A stretch of DNA of 40,262 nt from contig JBBRQP010000019.1 in assembly GCA_038226175.1 (NCBI GenBank), positions 1 through 40,262 on the forward strand, given 5' to 3'. This DNA comes from JBBRQP01 sp038226175. GTDB taxonomy: Bacteria > Cyanobacteriota > Cyanobacteriia > Gloeobacterales > Anthocerotibacteraceae. This document shows, one piece after another, positions 36,408 through 40,262 of this stretch (position 1 is its first letter; the number at the start of each line of letters is the position of its first letter). The notes under the pieces are model-generated. The model worked only from the letters and a program-made list of their open reading frames with translations, had not been told where the DNA came from and ran no database searches. Made by a program: the position numbers and the translations under genes.

Positions 36408-38360
36408 ATGGCAGTGTCTTTTAAGCCAGAGACGCAACCGCTTAAATCGCGGTCACAGTGGCTATGGGCGATTTTGGCGGGTGGCTTGGTGATTGTGGGG
36501 GGGCGATTTTGGTTTTGGAGCCAAGACCTACGGGTCATCAAAATGGCACAGCAACAACAAACCCGGCATTTAGATGCCTTTGTGCCAAGGTTGACCATTA
36601 CCGATCGGCAACAAACGATCCTGGCCACAGATCAGGTCATCTATAAGCTCTATATTCATCCCCTACAATTTGCGGCACAGGCAAAACAACAAAATCAGGG
36701 AGCTGATGCAACTCTACTGACCCAACTTGTGCGACAACAACTAGACCTGAGTGCCCAATTACTCGCACCACTACTCCAGAAAACACCTGCTCAGCTCATG
36801 GATCAACTAGCCGATAGCCGACATACAACGACGGTGCTAGCCAAAAAACTAGATGCTGCAACCTATGAACGTCTTACCCGCTTACGTATCCCGCGCACTG
36901 TAGTTAGTGACCCTGAGCAACTCACGGCCTTCCGCACCCAGAATCTCGAAGCCTTACCCAAAAACCTCCAAACCGAAATCCCTGGTCTAGAAAAAGAAGC
37001 CCACCGCAAGCGTACCTATGCTTTGGGTGCAGAAAATGCCGCAATTCTTGGGTTTGTGGCCTACAACAAGCCAAAGGAGCCTAGTCAAACCAGCCGCTGT
37101 ACCGAACTTGAGCAATGTGGTCTGGCTGGACTAGAGCAATCCTACGAAAAAATATTAAATTTACCGCCTACAGATACCCTATCAGCCCAAGCCTATGGGC
37201 CTAAACAAATTCGTGCGGCTAGTGCGCCCATGCCCTTTATGCCGACGACTTCCCAACAGACCCTACAGCTGGCTTTGGATACGCGGTTTCAGCATAGTGC
37301 GGCTCTTGCCCTAACCAAAGGCATGGCGGCTTATCGGGCTCAGCGCGGTACGGCGATGGTCATGGAAGCCGCCACGGGGGCGATTCGGGCACTGGCTGTG
37401 GCACCGACCTATGACAATAATCAGATGGGTCGCGTTGATCCCAAACTTTTTCGGCCCTGGGCGATCACCGATATTTATGAACCTGGATCGACTTTTAAGC
37501 CCGTCAATATCGCCATCGGTATCGAAAGCGGTAAGGTCAAGGCTACGGATACGATTGTGGATACGGGTTCATTGACCTTGTCGCAACGGACAATTCATAA
37601 CTTTGATAATCGGGCACGGGGTCTGATGACGGTAACCCAAGTATTGCAATTTTCTAATAATATCGGCATGGTCAAGCTGATGCGTAAGCTCAATCCTGGC
37701 GATTATTATGACCGTTTACGCGATATCGGTATTGGTAAACAAAGTGGCGTAGATATGTTCGGTGAAGGGGCTGGCATATTCAAAAGTCGCAAAAATTTCA
37801 TTCGGTACCCCATCGAAGCGGCGACCCCAGCTTTTGGGCAGGGCATCACGATGACACCGTTACAACTATTGCGTTTCCATGCGGCAATTGCCAATGGCGG
37901 CAACCTCGTCACGCCCTATCTTGCTGAAGCCCTGACCGACAGCCAAGGCCATGTTTTAGTGCCAATCACCCATCGTCCGCCCCGCCGGATTTTTTCTGAG
38001 GAAACCACCCGGCAAGTGCGACAAATGCTGATCGCGGTCGTTGAAGGTGGTTCGGGTAAGGCCGCCCAAATTCCTGGTTATTGGCTAGGTGGCAAAACTG
38101 GCACCGCCCAAAAAGTTAGCCAGAGTGGAGGCTATGTGCCGGGCGCGCGGGTGACTAGTTTTGTGGGTTATCTACCGGGTAATGCGCCTAAATATGTCGT
38201 ACTTGTCGTCTTTGATCAACCCGCAGGCAAGGTTTTTGGCGGTAACACAGCGGCTCCTGTAGTCCATGAGATCATGAAAGACATCATTGGTTATGAAGGT
38301 ATTTTGCCGACCCGTCCGCTGAGTAAGAATCAAAAAGGTAAGTTTAATCCTAATAATTAA
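36408..38360 (+). CDS. ftsI: FtsI/PBP2-type peptidoglycan transpeptidase
   Basis: 650 residues from ATG 36408, 1 bp after the ftsL-like stop. There is one N-terminal membrane anchor (about 17-36), a dimerisation domain, then the penicillin-binding domain with EPGSTFKP (Ser361-x-x-Lys364), SNN at 416-418 and KTGT from Lys563. It cross-links septal peptidoglycan. The C-terminus lacks PASTA domains. rsmH-ftsL-ftsI is the standard start of the dcw cluster; here it is followed by unrelated genes. Confidence 0.93.
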   Translation: MAVSFKPETQPLKSRSQWLWAILAGGLVIVGGRFWFWSQDLRVIKMAQQQQTRHLDAFVPRLTITDRQQTILATDQVIYKLYIHPLQFAAQAKQQNQGADATLLTQLVRQQLDLSAQLLAPLLQKTPAQLMDQLADSRHTTTVLAKKLDAATYERLTRLRIPRTVVSDPEQLTAFRTQNLEALPKNLQTEIPGLEKEAHRKRTYALGAENAAILGFVAYNKPKEPSQTSRCTELEQCGLAGLEQSYEKILNLPPTDTLSAQAYGPKQIRAASAPMPFMPTTSQQTLQLALDTRFQHSAALALTKGMAAYRAQRGTAMVMEAATGAIRALAVAPTYDNNQMGRVDPKLFRPWAITDIYEPGSTFKPVNIAIGIESGKVKATDTIVDTGSLTLSQRTIHNFDNRARGLMTVTQVLQFSNNIGMVKLMRKLNPGDYYDRLRDIGIGKQSGVDMFGEGAGIFKSRKNFIRYPIEAATPAFGQGITMTPLQLLRFHAAIANGGNLVTPYLAEALTDSQGHVLVPITHRPPRRIFSEETTRQVRQMLIAVVEGGSGKAAQIPGYWLGGKTGTAQKVSQSGGYVPGARVTSFVGYLPGNAPKYVVLVVFDQPAGKVFGGNTAAPVVHEIMKDIIGYEGILPTRPLSKNQKGKFNPNN

Positions 38361-38367
38361 ACAGTTA

Positions 38368-38508
38368 TTACTGAGTTTTCTCGATGGGCGCGGGTTTAAA
38401 CTCATTGCCACCGCGCACATTAAGGACTTGGACTAGCACCAGATAGCCCACGGCGATGGCAATGGAAATGGCTCCGGTCAAAATAGCTACCCACTTGGGC
38501 CGATTCAT
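38368..38508 (-). CDS. Small single-span membrane protein (46 aa)
   Basis: ATG 38508 opens a 46-codon frame: MNRPKWVAILTGAISIAIAV, then GYLVLVQVLNVRGG and a Pro-containing tail EFKPAPIEKTQ. It has one membrane span. Small proteins that begin NRPxWVAILTGAI are, to my knowledge, conserved in cyanobacteria; the function is unknown. It converges with ftsI (7 bp apart) and is divergent from the methyltransferase. Confidence 0.65.
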   Translation of the reverse strand: MNRPKWVAILTGAISIAIAVGYLVLVQVLNVRGGNEFKPAPIEKTQ

Positions 38509-38549
38509 GGATTGATAGATAAGAGGACGTTTCCATTTTAGAGGCTGAC

Positions 38550-39710
38550 ATGGACATCACGGCACAGGTGCAGGCTTTTTATAACCGTTATCCCTATCCA
38601 CCGGAGCCATTATTGGATATGCCGCCCTTGGGTTGGAATTGGCGATGGAATTGGCAGGTAGCCTACAGTCGTTATTATGGTTGTCTGCCAGAGCGTGAGG
38701 CGATTCAGATTCTGGATGCCGGATGTGGCACTGGGTTTGGCAGTCAATATTTGGGTCATCAAAATCCTCAGGCGCAGATACTTGCCGTTGATCTGAGTGA
38801 TGCTGCCTTAGCCGTCGGGCGGGAGCGGTGTCGTCGAGCAGGTGTGAGCAATGTCACCTTTGAACAGGGCAGTTTGTTGGACTTGGCAACAGGTAGCTAC
38901 GACTTGATCAATTGTGTGGGTGTACTTCATCATTTGCCTGACCCCTTAGCGGGATTACAGGTATTAGCTCAACGTCTGGCTCCGGGCGGGTTAATGCATC
39001 TTTTTGTGTATAGCGAGTTGGGACGACGAGAAATCGCGCTAATGCAAGAAGCCTTACGTTTACTACAACCGCAAGATGCCACAGAGGGCGTGCGCTTGGG
39101 TCGGGCCGTATTTAAGGCGTTACCAGAGGGTAATCCAATCCGCGAGTTTGAGCGGGCACGTTGGGCCTTAGAAAATCGTGAGGATAGTTCATTTGCGGAT
39201 ATGTATTTGCAAGTACAGGAGACGGACTATAACGTGTATACGCTGCTTGATTTGATTGCGGCGGCGGGTCTCAATTTCATCGACTTTTCTAATCCCGATG
39301 ATTGGCAACCAGAACGTTTACTAGGAGGTGATCCAGAATTATTGCAACGAGCGCAGCAACTTGAGCCACGCGCCCGCTATCGGTTGCTCGAACTTCTTGA
39401 TCCGGTGGCTAATCACTACGAACTCTTTCTCAGCCGCGCTCCGATCACGCGCTGGCAAGCCACGGATGCACAAGTATCCCAAGCTGTGGCTCACCGCTGT
39501 CCTTATATCGGCTATTGGCCAGCGGAAACCGTGATGAATTATCTCTATCAAACCCTTACGCTCACCTCAGAACAGGTGCGTTGGCTGACTACCTGTGATG
39601 GGCTAAAAACTGTCGCACAAGTAAGTCAAGAGCAGCCTTTACCCATGACTGAGCTACGGCAATTGGTGAATGACGGGCTAATGATGCTAGCCCCTCCGCC
39701 CCATAAATAG
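38550..39710 (+). CDS. Class I SAM-dependent methyltransferase
   Basis: 386 residues. ILDAGCGTGFGSQYLG (54-69) is the SAM-binding motif I, LAVDLSDAAL motif II, and DLINCVGVLHHLPDPLAGLQ motif IV and V. The N-terminal FYNRYPYPPEPL is typical of a cyanobacterial subfamily. The C-terminal 150 residues form an extra helical domain (about 235-386) of unknown function. The substrate is unknown. The last codons (APPPHK) lie inside an inverted repeat shared with the far side of the gap. Confidence 0.85.
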   Translation: MDITAQVQAFYNRYPYPPEPLLDMPPLGWNWRWNWQVAYSRYYGCLPEREAIQILDAGCGTGFGSQYLGHQNPQAQILAVDLSDAALAVGRERCRRAGVSNVTFEQGSLLDLATGSYDLINCVGVLHHLPDPLAGLQVLAQRLAPGGLMHLFVYSELGRREIALMQEALRLLQPQDATEGVRLGRAVFKALPEGNPIREFERARWALENREDSSFADMYLQVQETDYNVYTLLDLIAAAGLNFIDFSNPDDWQPERLLGGDPELLQRAQQLEPRARYRLLELLDPVANHYELFLSRAPITRWQATDAQVSQAVAHRCPYIGYWPAETVMNYLYQTLTLTSEQVRWLTTCDGLKTVAQVSQEQPLPMTELRQLVNDGLMMLAPPPHK

Positions 39711-39829
39711 GGGACGAAGCCCAGCTAATACTTGGTTTGGATACCTAGAAAGAGAGTTAACGCTCTATTTCTGAAAGTGTAACTTTCCCCAAGCGTGCCT
39801 TGGTTCCCCATTTATGGGGCGGAGGGGCT
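39689..39829. repeat. 26-bp inverted repeat around the 3' gap of the methyltransferase gene
   Basis: AGCCCCTCCGCCCCATAAAT plus 6 nt (39689-39714) pairs with ATTTATGGGGCGGAGGGGCT (39810-39829), with nearly full complementarity. The two arms flank a 90-bp gap between the converging methyltransferase and cupin genes, so it may be a bidirectional terminator or a small non-autonomous repeat. The left arm is inside coding sequence. Confidence 0.7.
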
Positions 39830-39835
39830 CTTTGC

Positions 39836-40126
39836 TCAGGTGGCTTCGCCTGCCCAATATTCCATGGTGGCTGACTTGTGGTAGCCCTCACCTGTGAGCC
39901 TGACACTGACCCGTCCGGAATCGGTGTAGATAATGACATCATGAGGATTGCGTTCTCCGATGATCAGGTAACGGCAGATGCTGCTGCTGTTATTGACTAG
40001 AGCATGACCTGCTTTTTGTCCGGCGGGAAAGCAAACGTAGTTACCTGTGCTCAATTCAAAGGTTTTATCACCAAGACGCAAGGTGAGGTTGCCTTCAAGA
40101 ATAAACAGGTGTTCTTCCTCGAGCAT
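39836..40126 (-). pseudogene. Cupin-domain protein, 5' end removed by an IS630-type insertion
   Basis: About 96 codons remain: LEEEHLFILEGNLTLRLG, FELSTGNYVCFPAGQKAGHA, YLIIGERNPHDVIIYTDSGR, and the end SATMEYWAGEAT. This is the C-terminal part of a single-domain cupin, lacking the first His-motif strand. Just upstream the sequence changes to an IS end (TA-CAGCAATTTTC), and the frame stays open only by chance. The missing N-terminus should lie beyond the right edge of the window. Confidence 0.75.
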
Positions 40127-40127
40127 A

Positions 40128-40262
40128 CAGCAATTTTCAAGTGAAAGAGCTATATTAATTGGACTAAATGGAGAGGGTGATGGGAAAACCATATTCAGTG
40201 GATCTGCGCCAACGGATTTTAGCTGCCTACTTCAATAAAGAAGGCTCACAACGAATAATTGC
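40128..40262 (+). mobile_element. IS630-family insertion sequence, left end (cut by window)
   Basis: The element begins after a TA dinucleotide (40126-40127), the usual IS630/Tc1 target, with terminal bases CAGCAATTTTCAAGTG. It contains the start of a transposase gene and interrupts the cupin gene. The right end is outside the window, so the terminal inverted repeat cannot be checked. Confidence 0.65.
40180..40262 (+). CDS. IS630-family transposase, N-terminus only
   Basis: 27 codons are visible: MGKPYSVDLRQRILAAYFNK, then EGSQRIIA. This is the start of the helix-turn-helix of IS630-type transposases (YSxDLRxRIL). A GGAGAGG site precedes the ATG. The catalytic DDE domain lies outside the window. 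Confidence 0.8.
   Translation, partial: MGKPYSVDLRQRILAAYFNKEGSQRII

Noticed and set aside
40127..40192. Extension of the cupin frame upstream to 40192
   Set aside because: This part lies inside the IS end and bears no similarity to a cupin N-terminus.

Overview
The window looks like cyanobacterial DNA. The right end carries a tRNA-Thr, rsmH, an FtsL-like gene and an ftsI-type penicillin-binding protein. The element to the left has a Rep protein of the cyanobacterial CyRepA1 type, an N-terminal module I recognise from cyanobacterial signalling proteins, and a type I-D CRISPR-Cas system, which is common in this phylum. I cannot name the species.

Layout. (1) 1-1453: chromosomal-looking flank with the end of a DUF1501 gene and a secreted YncE-like beta-propeller. 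(2) about 1.7-4.6 kb: patchwork of a serine resolvase, an Rpn/DUF2887-type nuclease-like gene and two VOC-fold genes, one of which looks like an integron gene cassette. (3) 4.7-10.9 kb: plasmid-type backbone with ArdC antirestriction protein, a SWIM zinc-finger protein, a ribbon-helix-helix regulator beside a 26-bp palindrome, MobC, a short relaxase, a VirD4/TraD-like coupling protein and two small genes translationally coupled to it. (4) 11.0-25.3 kb: a complete type I-D CRISPR-Cas locus. The minus-strand interference operon is cas3, a possible 38-codon gene, cas10d with an internal cas11d start, csc2, csc1, cas6. A WYL regulator is divergent from cas4-cas1-cas2, which leads into an array of 15 full repeats and a decayed last repeat. 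A higBA toxin-antitoxin pair and the relic of a TacAT-type pair lie inside the locus. Near-identical direct repeats of about 54 bp lie at both ends of the whole module. (5) 25.3-27.7 kb: a DUF433/DUF5615 toxin-antitoxin pair and a two-gene GNAT cluster. (6) 27.7-33.2 kb: iteron-like repeats, a CyRepA1-type Rep/helicase gene split by one in-frame TGA, a small excisionase-like gene and a tyrosine integrase with repeated 11-bp sites in front of it. (7) 33.3-40.3 kb: chromosome again: tRNA-Thr(CGT), DegT aminotransferase, rsmH, ftsL-like, ftsI, a 46-codon membrane protein, a methyltransferase, and a cupin gene broken by an IS630-type element that runs off the end.

How it fits together. Regions 3-6 read as an integrative mobilizable element: integrase, Rep, relaxase and coupling protein are present, but no mating-pore (T4SS) genes are. 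It carries its own adaptive immune system plus addiction and antirestriction genes. The most telling observation is that spacer 3 encodes the conserved relaxase motif HLVVNRIGANGK. It matches the element's own relaxase gene at 27 of 35 bases, so the array appears to target a related but different mobilizable element. Other unusual points are a cas2 gene that has lost its stop and reads into its own array, the TGA inside rep, the direct repeats bounding the CRISPR-Cas module, and a possible undescribed small gene between cas3 and cas10d.
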